From Streptomyces sp. NBC_01451 (GTDB taxonomy: Bacteria; Actinomycetota; Actinomycetes; Streptomycetales; Streptomycetaceae), in the NCBI RefSeq assembly GCF_036227485.1, contig NZ_CP109479.1, positions 3,224,001 through 3,288,000 on the forward strand: a DNA stretch of 64,000 nt, given 5' to 3'. The notes beneath the pieces are model-generated. The model worked only from the letters and a program-made list of their open reading frames with translations. It was not told the origin of the DNA and did not search any database. Of the stretch, positions 43,200 to 51,372 are shown piece after piece. Numbering within the stretch: position 1 is the first letter of the stretch; each line of letters starts with the position of its first letter. Position numbers and translations under genes: made by a program.

Positions 43200-44030
43200 C
43201 TACTCCCCCGGCCAGACGGGCGCCCTCTTCTCGGCGAAGGCCGCGACCCCCTCCGCCCGATCACCCGAAAAGGCGACAGAACGCCACGCGGCGTCCTCCA
43301 CCTCAAGCCCCGCCCGCAGATCGAGCCCGAACCCCACCCGCAACGCCCGCTTGGCCGCCCGTACCCCCACCGGGGAGTTCGCGGCGATCCGGGACGCCAG
43401 CGCCAGCGCCTCCGCCCGGTCGCGGCCCTCCTCCACCAGTACGTCCACCAGCCCCAGCTCCCGCGCCTCGCCCGCCTCCACGCGCCGCGCGGTGAAGATC
43501 AGCTCGGCGGCCCGCGCCGCGCCCACCCGGCGGGGCAGCAACTGTGTGCCGCCGCCTCCCGGAATCACGCCCACGGAGACCTCGGGCAACCCCACCACCG
43601 CCGTGGAGTCGGCCACGATCAGATCGCAGGACAGCGCCAGCTCGAACCCGCCCCCCAGCGCGAACCCGTGCACCGCGGCGACCGTCGGCATCGGCAGGTC
43701 CAGTACGCCGGTGTAGGCGCCCCGGGCCACCGGCCGCTGCCGGACCAGTTCGGCGTCCGACATCGAGTTCCGCTCCTTGAGGTCGGCCCCGACACAGAAC
43801 GCCCGCTCATGGGTGGAGCTGAGCACCACCGCGCGTACGTCACGGTCGGCGGCCAGCGCGGCACACGCGCCGACGACGGACCGGGCCATGGCGGAGGAGA
43901 CCGCGTTCATGGCCTTCGGCCGATCGAGGACCAGCTCGGCGACGAACCCGTGCCGCCGCACGACGACGAACTCCCCGAACCGCTCCTCCGGCCGCCCCTC
44001 GGACCGCTCCTCGGACCGTCCCTCGCCCAT
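43200..44030 (-). CDS. Enoyl-CoA hydratase/isomerase family protein
   Basis: A 276-residue crotonase-fold enzyme, probably hydrating a trans-2-enoyl-CoA in fatty-acid or amino-acid degradation. Typical blocks are R-P-K-A-M-N-A-V-S near residue 37, F-C-V-G-A-D-L-K-E-R (oxyanion loop) near 77, and G-F-A-L-G-G-G-F-E-L-A-L-S-C-D near 120. Catalytic Glu is likely in L-P-E-V-S-V-G-V-I-P-G-G-G-G. ATG 44030 has GGAGGG close upstream. Two GGTTAAC units lie just upstream of that at 44042-44058. Neighbours are acyl-CoA genes only in a broad sense. Confidence 0.9.
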   Translation of the reverse strand: MGEGRSEERSEGRPEERFGEFVVVRRHGFVAELVLDRPKAMNAVSSAMARSVVGACAALAADRDVRAVVLSSTHERAFCVGADLKERNSMSDAELVRQRPVARGAYTGVLDLPMPTVAAVHGFALGGGFELALSCDLIVADSTAVVGLPEVSVGVIPGGGGTQLLPRRVGAARAAELIFTARRVEAGEARELGLVDVLVEEGRDRAEALALASRIAANSPVGVRAAKRALRVGFGLDLRAGLEVEDAAWRSVAFSGDRAEGVAAFAEKRAPVWPGE

Positions 44031-44248
44031 GACACCCTCCTGGTTAACGCAGGTTAACTACGGCCGCCCCGATCATCGCAGCCCGCCCACCCCCAGGGGA
44101 AGAACGGGCGGCGGGGAAGGGACCCGGAGGGACCCTCTCCTCGTTCGGGTGACATGGCGCCGATCTCCTGAAATTCGGCTCCCGGGAGCGCATAACGTGC
44201 GCTCCGCCACGGCGCACCCGGGGCGCGAGCGCAACGGGGAGGGATCGC

Positions 44249-45094
44249 GTGACGGACACGACGACAAGGCCGGTCGGGACAGGCACACCGAGGCACACGC
44301 AGCTCCCGCCCCAGGCTCCACCCCAGGTCCCGCCGCGGATCCCGCCGCAGTTCCAGGCCCCCGCCCGGCCGTGGACCCCGCCCCCGCCTCCCGCCGCGCC
44401 TGCCGTGCCCGAGGCCCCGTCCACGCCCCTCCTCAACCGCCCCCGGGGCCGGCACCGCAAGCCCCGCCCCCGCAAGGTCCTGCTCGCGGCGGGCGGCTTC
44501 GCGCTGGCCGCCGGGGTCCTGAGCCTCGTCCGGCTGGCACCCGACGGCGGAGTGGGCGTCGGCAGGGCGCAGGCCCAGTCCGAACCGGACGCGGACACAG
44601 GGGCGAACTCGGACCCGGACACGGGCGCGGACACCTCGGCCGACCGCACCGGCAACGCGGCGGCCACCGTCGGCGGCGGCCCCACGGCGAACCCGTCGGC
44701 GAGCGCTCCCATGGGTGGCGCGACCCCCGTCCCGACCACGCCCCCGACGGCACTCCCCACCGCGCTGCCGAGCGCGACGGGCCCGCTGCGGCCCTTCCCC
44801 GTCGGCGCGTTCCCCACGTCCCTCGGGCCCGCCGCCGACGCCACCACGATCCCGCAGCGGCCCGACGCACCGGCGCCCGCCGCCACGCCCGGCCAGACGC
44901 GCCCGGCGGCATCGGCACCGGCCCCGGTGGCAGCTCAGCCCCAGCCGCAGCCCCCGCAGCAGGCGACACCGGCGCCCGCGCCGACGCCCGAACCCCCGCA
45001 GGCACCCGCACCGGCCCCGCAGCCCGCCAAGCCGGGCGGAGTGTGCGTACCGCTCATCGGCCTGTGCGTGGACGCGCTGGACCACCGCCACTGA
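44249..45094 (+). CDS. Proline-rich single-pass membrane protein, unknown function
   Basis: A 281-residue protein with a cytoplasmic Pro/Arg-rich N-terminus (about residues 1-75), one transmembrane helix (R-K-V-L-L-A-A-G-G-F-A-L-A-A-G-V-L, about 80-96) and a long Pro/Ala/Thr/Ser-rich outer part. It ends in a small conserved-looking C-terminal piece with two Cys (C-V-P-L-I-G-L-C-V-D). Low-complexity makes homology hard to judge. The start is GTG 44249. Its strand opposes both neighbours. No function can be assigned. Confidence 0.65.
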   Translation: MTDTTTRPVGTGTPRHTQLPPQAPPQVPPRIPPQFQAPARPWTPPPPPAAPAVPEAPSTPLLNRPRGRHRKPRPRKVLLAAGGFALAAGVLSLVRLAPDGGVGVGRAQAQSEPDADTGANSDPDTGADTSADRTGNAAATVGGGPTANPSASAPMGGATPVPTTPPTALPTALPSATGPLRPFPVGAFPTSLGPAADATTIPQRPDAPAPAATPGQTRPAASAPAPVAAQPQPQPPQQATPAPAPTPEPPQAPAPAPQPAKPGGVCVPLIGLCVDALDHRH

Positions 45095-45127
45095 GCGGGA
45101 GGGGGAAAGCGGGCAGCGCGGCCGGTC

Positions 45128-46288
45128 CTACGCGACGGGGCCGGTCCGCCGGGTCAGCAGCCAGGGCTCGACCACGCCAAGCCCGCGCACGGGCCGCTGC
45201 CACATCGGCTGGAGCGCGAAGCGGTACAGCGGCGGCTCCTCGCCCTCCTTCTCCGCGGTGGCGGCGGCCTCGGCGGCCTCCGCCTCGGAGGCGGGCGCGT
45301 CCCCGGTGCGGATCAGCTCCTCGGCGAACGCCGCGTCGACGAGCACGGCGTCCCGAGGCGCTATCGACGTCAACCGCGAGGCCAGATTCACCGTCGACCC
45401 GAACACATCACCCATACGGGTGGTCACCGTGCCGAAGGCCATCCCGACCCGCAGCTCGGGCATCGTCTCGTCGTGCGCCATCGTCTCGATCAGCCGCAGC
45501 GCGATCTCGGCGGCCACCCCCGCGTCGTCCGCCGCGTACAGCACCTCGTCGCCGAGCGTCTTGACGAGCCGCCCGCCGTTCGCCGCCACCAGGTCGGCGG
45601 CCGTGGTCTCGAAGGCCTCGACGAGTTCGCCGAGTTCCTCCTCCTCCATACGCCGGGTCAGCCGGGTGAACCCGACGAGGTCGGCGAAGCAGACGGCGAG
45701 CCGCCGGTCGACCATCTCCTCGTCGTCGGCGGCCTGCACGACCCGCCCGGTCGCGGCGGCGAGCTGGCGCCGCCAGACGTAGACGATGAACTCCTCCAGC
45801 TCGGGCAGGAGCAGCTCGATCAGCGGGTACGTCACCTCGGTGCGCGTCATTCCGGGCTCGGGCGGCTCGGTCAGCCCCTCCAGGAAGGAGTCGATCTGCC
45901 ACTCGGCCAGACGGGCGGTGGTCTGCCCCGTGGACCGCGCCACCTGCACGGCCATCGCCTCGCTGAGCAGACCCGCCTCGACGAGACCGGCGAGCCGGCG
46001 CAGCGCGAGGACGTCCGCCTCGGTCAGCGCCTTGGCCTGCCCGATGTCGGCGAAGCCCATCGCCCGCCAGAAACGGGACGCGAGCTCCATGGAGACACCG
46101 GCGCTGCGGGCGGCCTGAAAAGGGGTGTAGCGCCGCTCGGCACCCAGGATGAGCTGTTCGAGGCGCAGGGCGAGCGGGTCCTCGCCGGAGTCGGCGTCAT
46201 GGGAGTCCCCCCGCTCGAACGAAGTCGAGAGTGGGGGAGCGTCCGCCCGCCTGCCCGCCGTGTCGGAGCCCGTGTCGTCGACGGTCAC
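45128..46288 (-). CDS. cya: Class III adenylate cyclase
   Basis: Converts ATP to cAMP, which in streptomycetes influences germination and development. The 386-residue product has an N-terminal helical module (about residues 45-170, with an MerR-like R-Y-T-P-F-Q-A-A-R-S-A-G-V) and a C-terminal catalytic domain (about 190-360). The first metal Asp is in C-F-A-D-L-V-G-F-T, the second in L-G-D-E-V-L-Y, the ATP-selecting Lys precedes it (V-K-T-L-G-D-E), and N-L-A-S-R-L supplies the transition-state Asn and Arg. The start is GTG 46288. It is soluble. It lies close to the biotin ligase gene but separated by a repeat element. Confidence 0.92.
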   Translation of the reverse strand: MTVDDTGSDTAGRRADAPPLSTSFERGDSHDADSGEDPLALRLEQLILGAERRYTPFQAARSAGVSMELASRFWRAMGFADIGQAKALTEADVLALRRLAGLVEAGLLSEAMAVQVARSTGQTTARLAEWQIDSFLEGLTEPPEPGMTRTEVTYPLIELLLPELEEFIVYVWRRQLAAATGRVVQAADDEEMVDRRLAVCFADLVGFTRLTRRMEEEELGELVEAFETTAADLVAANGGRLVKTLGDEVLYAADDAGVAAEIALRLIETMAHDETMPELRVGMAFGTVTTRMGDVFGSTVNLASRLTSIAPRDAVLVDAAFAEELIRTGDAPASEAEAAEAAATAEKEGEEPPLYRFALQPMWQRPVRGLGVVEPWLLTRRTGPVA

Positions 46289-46397
46289 GCCTGCTGCCCT
46301 TCCGATCTGTCACGGTCAGATATCGACCGCCCTCAACGATACGGCCTCGCTCCGCCGGGTTCAGCAGGGACGACGCGCCGGAGTTGGTGTGAGCCTC

Positions 46398-46479
46398 GCT
46401 GGGGCTGCGCCCCCAGACCCCCTACGGCCCTGAACGGGCCTTGTCCTCAAACTCCCCCAGAGGGGGACCCCCAGACGGG
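46398..46479 (-). repeat. Interspersed element, type A, copy 2
   Basis: On the minus strand it reads GTTTGAGGACAAGGCCCGTT and the GGGGGCGCAGCCCC palindrome, as at 41862-41931 and 58466-58534, but with about 20 extra bases (a GGGGTCCCCCTC-type insertion). It lies between the cyclase and biotin ligase genes. Confidence 0.8.
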
Positions 46480-47379
46480 CTAAGGAGTTGCCGGCCGCAG
46501 GTGCACGACGTCCCCCGCGCCCACCGGCTCCTGCACCCCCTCCCCCGTAGCCAGCACCAACCGTCCGTCCCCGTCCACGGCGACCGCCTCCCCCACGACG
46601 CTCCGGTCCCCCGGCAGCTCCGCCCGCACCGTCCGCCCCAACGTCGCGCACCCCGCCGCGTACGTCTCCTGGAGCCCCGACGACGCGGGATCCCCCTCCA
46701 CCGACCGCCACCGCACGTACCACTGCTCCAGCGACCGCAGCACCGCCCGCAGCAGGGGATCCCGGTCGGTGCCCACCGCCCCGGCCAGCGCCAGCGACCC
46801 CGCGGTCGGCACCGGCAGCTCGTCCTCGCGCAGGGTGACGTTGATGCCGATGCCGATCACCACCGCGTCCGTACCGGACCGCTCCGCGAGGATCCCGCCC
46901 GCCTTGCGCTCCGCGCCGTCCACGGTCACCAGCAGGTCGTTGGGCCACTTGAGGGACGTATCGATGCCCGCCGCGCGTGACAGTCCCGTCGCCACCGCGA
47001 CCCCGGTGAGCAGCGGGAGCCAGCCCCAGCGGGCCACCGGGACCTGCGTCGGCTTCAGCAGCACGGAGAGGAACAGCCCGGAGCGGGCGGGCGCCGTCCA
47101 CTGCCGGTCCAGTCGGCCGCGCCCGGCGGTCTGCTCCTCGGCGAGCAGGATCAGTCCCTCCTCCGCCTTGCCCGCGTCCGCGAGGGCGACAAGGTCGGCG
47201 TTGGTCGAGCCGGTACTCCGCACCACGTTCACCTGGGACCACAGGCTGCCCTCGCGCACGAGGGCCCTGCGCAGGCCGACGGCGTTCAGAGGGGGGCGGT
47301 CGAGGTCGGACCAGCGGTCCGACCTCGGCTCACCGCGCCCGTCGGGCGGGTTGCCTTCATCGTTCGGTGGCGTCTCCAT
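46480..47379 (-). CDS. birA: Biotin-[acetyl-CoA-carboxylase] ligase
   Basis: Attaches biotin to the carboxyl-carrier lysine of biotin enzymes such as the AccA2-type subunit encoded at 51373-53145. The 299-residue protein has the ligase hallmarks G-R-G-R-L-D-R-Q-W (biotinyl-AMP loop) near residue 92, S-T-N-A-D-L near 63, and K-W-P-N-D-L near 146, followed by a G-G-I-L-A-E helix. The C-terminal ~50 residues form an SH3-like cap. There is no N-terminal helix-turn-helix, so it is not a repressor. ATG 47379 is the likely start; 47382 is equally possible. Confidence 0.92.
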   Translation of the reverse strand: METPPNDEGNPPDGRGEPRSDRWSDLDRPPLNAVGLRRALVREGSLWSQVNVVRSTGSTNADLVALADAGKAEEGLILLAEEQTAGRGRLDRQWTAPARSGLFLSVLLKPTQVPVARWGWLPLLTGVAVATGLSRAAGIDTSLKWPNDLLVTVDGAERKAGGILAERSGTDAVVIGIGINVTLREDELPVPTAGSLALAGAVGTDRDPLLRAVLRSLEQWYVRWRSVEGDPASSGLQETYAAGCATLGRTVRAELPGDRSVVGEAVAVDGDGRLVLATGEGVQEPVGAGDVVHLRPATP

Positions 47380-47397
47380 CATGCAAGCCACACTAGG

Positions 47398-47452
47398 TTT
47401 GACATCCTCCATCCCGCAGAGGGGGATGGATTCCAGCCCGTGAGGGCTGAGG
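47398..47452. mobile_element. Possible solo end of an IS200/IS605-type (TnpB) element
   Basis: TTTGACATCCTCC is followed by two adjacent hairpins (TCCATCCC..GGGATGGA and CAGCCC..GGGCTG) and GGATTCC. This resembles right ends of IS200/IS605-type elements and the matching 3' part of TnpB guide RNAs. No tnpA or tnpB gene is nearby. The assignment is from memory of such ends and is tentative. Confidence 0.45.
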
Positions 47453-47694
47453 TTCACAAGCGCTCGACCGCTCTCGCGATGTCACCTCTCCGGCGTGTCC
47501 CGCCGCGACATCTTGAGCATATGCGTGGCCGCGTGCTCACGTGGCTTCTTCTGGAGATATTCCCTGCCCCTCTGTGAAGAGGAGAGGAGTGTGGTAAACG
47601 CCGCACTGCCGATGGGTAGGCGCGCCACTACGCTACGGATGAGTAGCCAATCCCCCTTCTGAGCACGTCACTCTTTGCAGGGAGCCGCATCCCG
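47453..47694. other. Upstream region of the acyl-CoA carboxylase beta gene
   Basis: About 240 bp with no gene. It must hold the promoter of the gene at 47695. No operator was recognised. Confidence 0.5.
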
Positions 47695-49299
47695 ATGGCC
47701 GAGCCGGTACAGCCGCAGCAGATCGACATCCACACCACCGCGGGCAAGCTCGCCGACCTGCAGCGCCGCGTGGAGGCGGCCACGCACGCCGGATCGGGAC
47801 GGGCTGTCGAGAAGCAGCACGCGAAGGGCAAACTGACGGCCCGTGAGCGGATCGAACTGCTCCTCGACGAGGACTCGTTCGTGGAGCTGGACGAGTTCGC
47901 CACCCACCGCTCGACCAACTTCGGGCTGGAGAACAACCGCCCGTACGGCGACGGTGTCGTCACCGGCTACGGGACCGTCGACGGGCGTCCGATCGCCGTG
48001 TTCTCCCAGGACTTCACCGTGTTCGGCGGTGCGCTGGGCGAGGTGTACGGCCAGAAGATCGTCAAGGTCATGGACTTCGCGCTGAAGACCGGCTGTCCGG
48101 TCATCGGCATCAACGACTCGGGCGGCGCCCGTATCCAGGAGGGCGTCGCGTCCCTGGGCGCGTACGGCGAGATCTTCCGCCGCAACACCCACGCGTCCGG
48201 GGTCATCCCGCAGATCAGCCTCGTCGTGGGCCCCTGCGCCGGCGGTGCCGTGTACTCCCCGGCCATCACCGACTTCACGGTCATGGTCGACCAGACCTCG
48301 CACATGTTCATCACCGGCCCGGACGTCATCAAGACGGTCACCGGCGAGGACGTCGGCTTCGAGGAGCTGGGCGGCGCCCGCACCCACAACTCCGCCTCGG
48401 GCGTGGCCCATCACATGGCCGGCGACGAGAAGGACGCCATCGAGTACGTCAAGCAGTTGCTGTCGTACCTGCCGTCCAACAACCTCAGCGAGCCCCCGCT
48501 GTTCCCGGAGGAGGCGGACCTCGCCGTCACGGACGAGGACCGCGAGCTGGACGTCCTGATCCCGGACAGCGCGAACCAGCCGTACGACATGCACACGGTG
48601 ATCGAACACGTCCTGGACGACGCCGAGTTCTTCGAGACACAGGCCCTGTTCGCGCCGAACATCCTCACCGGGTTCGGCCGGGTGGAGGGCCGTCCGGTCG
48701 GTGTCGTCGCCAACCAGCCGATGCAGTTCGCGGGCTGTCTCGACATCGACGCGTCGGAGAAGGCGGCCCGCTTCGTCCGTACCTGCGACGCCTTCAACGT
48801 CCCGGTCATCACCTTCGTGGACGTCCCCGGCTTCCTCCCGGGCGTCGACCAGGAGCACACGGGCATCATCCGCAGGGGCGCGAAGCTGATCTACGCCTAC
48901 GCGGAGGCGACCGTCCCGCTCATCACGGTCATCACCCGCAAGGCCTTCGGCGGCGCCTACGACGTCATGGGCTCCAAGCACCTCGGTGCCGACCTCAACC
49001 TCGCCTGGCCGACCGCGCAGATCGCCGTGATGGGCGCCCAGGGCGCGGTCAACATCCTGCACCGCCGCACGATCGCCGAGGCCGAGGCGAACGGGGAGGA
49101 TCTCGACGTCGTCCGCGCCCGGCTGATCCAGGAGTACGAGGACACCCTCCTCAACCCCTACATCGCGGCCGAGCGCGGCTACGTGGACGCGGTGATCCTG
49201 CCGTCCGACACCCGCCGCCAGGTCGTACGGGGGCTGCGCCAGCTCCGTACGAAGCGCGAGTCCCTGCCCCCGAAGAAGCACGGCAACATCCCCCTCTAG
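47695..49299 (+). CDS. pccB: Propionyl-/acyl-CoA carboxylase beta subunit (carboxyltransferase)
   Basis: Transfers carboxyl from biotin to propionyl-CoA (methylmalonyl-CoA supply) or acetyl-CoA. The 534-residue product has two crotonase-like halves, with the biotin oxyanion Gly pair in G-G-A-R-I-Q-E-G near residue 143 and the acyl-CoA one in F-G-G-A-Y-D near 418-423. Asp423 in G-A-Y-D corresponds to the PccB specificity residue (Asp422 in S. coelicolor PccB, from memory), which favours propionyl-CoA. ATG 47695 starts it; the epsilon subunit follows after 17 bp. The alpha subunit is a few genes downstream. Confidence 0.93.
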   Translation: MAEPVQPQQIDIHTTAGKLADLQRRVEAATHAGSGRAVEKQHAKGKLTARERIELLLDEDSFVELDEFATHRSTNFGLENNRPYGDGVVTGYGTVDGRPIAVFSQDFTVFGGALGEVYGQKIVKVMDFALKTGCPVIGINDSGGARIQEGVASLGAYGEIFRRNTHASGVIPQISLVVGPCAGGAVYSPAITDFTVMVDQTSHMFITGPDVIKTVTGEDVGFEELGGARTHNSASGVAHHMAGDEKDAIEYVKQLLSYLPSNNLSEPPLFPEEADLAVTDEDRELDVLIPDSANQPYDMHTVIEHVLDDAEFFETQALFAPNILTGFGRVEGRPVGVVANQPMQFAGCLDIDASEKAARFVRTCDAFNVPVITFVDVPGFLPGVDQEHTGIIRRGAKLIYAYAEATVPLITVITRKAFGGAYDVMGSKHLGADLNLAWPTAQIAVMGAQGAVNILHRRTIAEAEANGEDLDVVRARLIQEYEDTLLNPYIAAERGYVDAVILPSDTRRQVVRGLRQLRTKRESLPPKKHGNIPL

Positions 49300-49316
49300 A
49301 CCGTTCAGGAGCCGTT

Positions 49317-49526
49317 GTGAACATCAAGGTCGTACGGGGCAATCCGACCCCCGAGGAGCTGGCCGCCGCCCTGGCGGTGGTCCGGGCCCGCGCCGTGGCG
49401 GCGTCCTCCACGGCGCCCGGCACACCGGGCACGAAGGACGCGTGGGCGGACCCGGCGAGGCTCGCCACCCACCGCCTGCCCCACCCCGGCCCATCATCCT
49501 GGACCCGCACCTACTGGCCGGGCTAG
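49317..49526 (+). CDS. pccE: Acyl-CoA carboxylase epsilon subunit
   Basis: A 69-residue actinobacterial accessory subunit that joins the beta hexamer to the alpha subunits. The start I-K-V-V-R-G-N-P-T-P-E-E-L-A-A-A-L-A and the C-terminal W-x-R-T-Y-W-P-G are typical of the family; the middle is poorly conserved. The start is GTG 49317. It is translationally close to pccB (17 bp) in the same operon. Confidence 0.9.
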   Translation: MNIKVVRGNPTPEELAAALAVVRARAVAASSTAPGTPGTKDAWADPARLATHRLPHPGPSSWTRTYWPG

Positions 49527-49529
49527 ACC

Positions 49530-49556
49530 TTTCAGGGGCGCGGGGAACCGCGCACA
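49530..49556. repeat. Interspersed repeat, GCGGGGAACCGCGC family
   Basis: Contains TTTCAGGGGCGCGGGGAACC. Same family as 35061-35097 and 53239-53275. It sits directly after the epsilon subunit stop codon. Confidence 0.75.
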
Positions 49557-49631
49557 GAAGGACAGGAAAGGGCGCCGATCTGAGTACCCCTACTCAGGCG
49601 CACCCCACCCGCCAAGCCCCACGCTGGTGGC

Positions 49632-49760
49632 ATGCTGTGGTCCGACCCCGAGAACGAGCCGCCGAAGGAACTGCGCGACGCGCAGCAGATGCTTCGGCGG
49701 CTCGGGTTTCTCATGGCGCTGGCCATGCTGCTCGCGATGATCGTGCTCGGCGTTCTGTAG
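49632..49760 (+). CDS. 42-residue single-pass membrane peptide
   Basis: A small reading frame, ATG 49632 to TAG 49758-49760. The first half is polar ([14 protein letters not shown]). The second half is one hydrophobic helix ([16 protein letters not shown]). Codon third positions are G/C-rich, which supports translation. The gap between the epsilon subunit and maf otherwise has no gene. I believe streptomycetes have a short gene at this place, but the function is unknown. Confidence 0.65.
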   Translation: MLWSDPENEPPKELRDAQQMLRRLGFLMALAMLLAMIVLGVL

Positions 49761-49800
49761 GACCTGTCCGGGCGCCTTACCCCGCCGATACCCTGGCCGC

Positions 49801-50424
49801 ATGACCGATGATCAGCCGCGCCGCCGTCTCGTGCTCGCCTCCCAGTCCCCCGCCCGGCTCAACCTGCTCAGGCAGGCCGGACTCGACCCCGAGGTGATCG
49901 TCAGCGGGTTCGACGAGGACGCCGTGACCGCGCCGACCCCGGCCGAACTGGCCCTCGCTCTCGCCGAGGCCAAGGCCGCCGTGGTGGCCGCGCGGCCCGA
50001 GGCACACGGTGCCCTGGTGATCGGCTGCGACTCCGTCCTCGACCTGGACGGCGAGGCGTACGGCAAACCCGCCGACGCCGAGGAGGCCACCGCCCGCTGG
50101 AAGTCGATGCGCGGCCGGGCGGGCACCCTGGAGACCGGGCACTGCGTCCACGACACCGCGTCGGGGCGCTCCGTCTCCGCCACCGCGTCCACCGTGGTCC
50201 GCTTCGGCGAGCCGACGGACGAGGAGATCGCCGCGTACGTCGCCTCGGGCGAGCCCCTCCACGTCGCCGGGGCGTTCACGCTCGACGGCCGCTCGGCGCC
50301 GTTCATCGACGGCATCGACGGCGGCCACGGCAACGTCATCGGCATCAGCCTGCCGCTCGTACGCAAGCTGCTCGCCGAACTGGGCGTCGGCATCACGGAG
50401 TTGTGGACGCCCCAGGAGGCGTAG
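49801..50424 (+). CDS. maf: Maf-like nucleotide pyrophosphatase
   Basis: Hydrolyses non-canonical or excess nucleoside triphosphates to monophosphates in the cytoplasm. The 207-residue product has the family start [15 protein letters not shown] near residue 10. It continues with D-S-V-L near 79, W-K-S-M-R-G-R near 100 and G-A-F-T-L-D-G near 158. In most Maf proteins the second motif has S-P-R-R; here it is S-P-A-R. ATG 49801 starts it. It is in the same direction as the carboxylase genes. Confidence 0.9.
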   Translation: MTDDQPRRRLVLASQSPARLNLLRQAGLDPEVIVSGFDEDAVTAPTPAELALALAEAKAAVVAARPEAHGALVIGCDSVLDLDGEAYGKPADAEEATARWKSMRGRAGTLETGHCVHDTASGRSVSATASTVVRFGEPTDEEIAAYVASGEPLHVAGAFTLDGRSAPFIDGIDGGHGNVIGISLPLVRKLLAELGVGITELWTPQEA

Positions 50425-50449
50425 TCGCAGGGATCGAGGCGGCCGACGG

Positions 50450-50977
50450 TCAGGTGGTGCTGGGGGTCGGCGGGGGCGTCAGCGGGGAGGTGTCCGCAGG
50501 GGCATCGGGGGCATCGGGTGCCTCGGGTGCCTGGGGCGCGGCGGGGGTCTGCTTGTCGTACGTCATCAGCAGGAGCACGACCAGCGCCAGCACCACGACC
50601 ATGGTCAGGAACGCCGGCACGCCCACCAGCCCCCAGGCGAACGCGCCCAGCAGCGCGTGCACGACGGCCACACTGATCAGGAGGACGCGGCCGAGGCCGG
50701 CCGGGGAGCGGTCGCGCCAGGCGACGAGCAGGGCCACCACGCCGCACAGCGCGAAGTAGGCGCCGAAGACCACGCCGCCGACCTTCGAGGACACGGACAT
50801 CATGTCCGGGTCGAGGCCGGCGAGGGACATCCGCTGGTTGTCGGCCACGATCCCCAGGAGCCAGTTCAGGGCGGCTATGCCGAACGCCTCCACGAAGAGG
50901 ACGATCGCGACGATCCATGCCACCGGTCTGCGGACCACCGGCCCCCACCCACTTTCGACTGCGCTTCGACTGCGCAC
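50450..50977 (-). CDS. Four-helix membrane protein, unknown function
   Basis: A 175-residue protein with about four transmembrane helices (residues about 17-45, 65-90, 95-118 and 120-140) and a Pro/Ala-rich cytoplasmic tail with repeated A-P-E-A-P-D. The start is probably GTG 50977. No known domain was recognised. It lies opposite to maf and the biotin carboxylase gene, with convergent 3' ends to maf. Confidence 0.75.
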   Translation of the reverse strand: MRSRSAVESGWGPVVRRPVAWIVAIVLFVEAFGIAALNWLLGIVADNQRMSLAGLDPDMMSVSSKVGGVVFGAYFALCGVVALLVAWRDRSPAGLGRVLLISVAVVHALLGAFAWGLVGVPAFLTMVVVLALVVLLLMTYDKQTPAAPQAPEAPDAPDAPADTSPLTPPPTPSTT

Positions 50978-51372
50978 GGACGCCGCACGGGCGCCGCACG
51001 AGCAAGGCTCTTGTTACCACTAGTACGTTCAGTTGGCACTACGTTCGGTACATCGTGAACGCTACTAACCGGTAAACGTGCGGACAAGGGTTCGGGAGAG
51101 GTTCCTCGGCAGGCGAAGAATCATTGGGCCGTTCGTAGGGTGTCCACAAAAAAACCGAGTGGGCCGCAGCACGCTCTCACAGAGACCTTGACCACATCAG
51201 GGGGCTAGGGTTTCCCGATGGAGTCCCGCGTACATAGGTGCGACAAGGGATTTCACGGGTAGGGCGAGCCTCGCATCACGCTCCGTGTGGGCAAGCTCAC
51301 CAGTGGGGACGGGTCGATGCGCCGTGTCGGCAGTCCCTAAACTCAGCTTGTTTCAAGGAGGGAGCCTCAATC
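50978..51372. other. Divergent promoter region of the membrane protein and accA2-type genes
   Basis: About 395 bp with no recognised gene. It must hold the promoters of the divergent genes. A lengthy upstream leader for the carboxylase gene is possible. AAGGAGGG (51356-51363) is its ribosome binding site. Confidence 0.5.

Noticed and set aside
47668..49281. Long minus-strand frame opposite pccB
   Set aside because: Antisense shadow; the plus strand encodes a complete carboxyltransferase.
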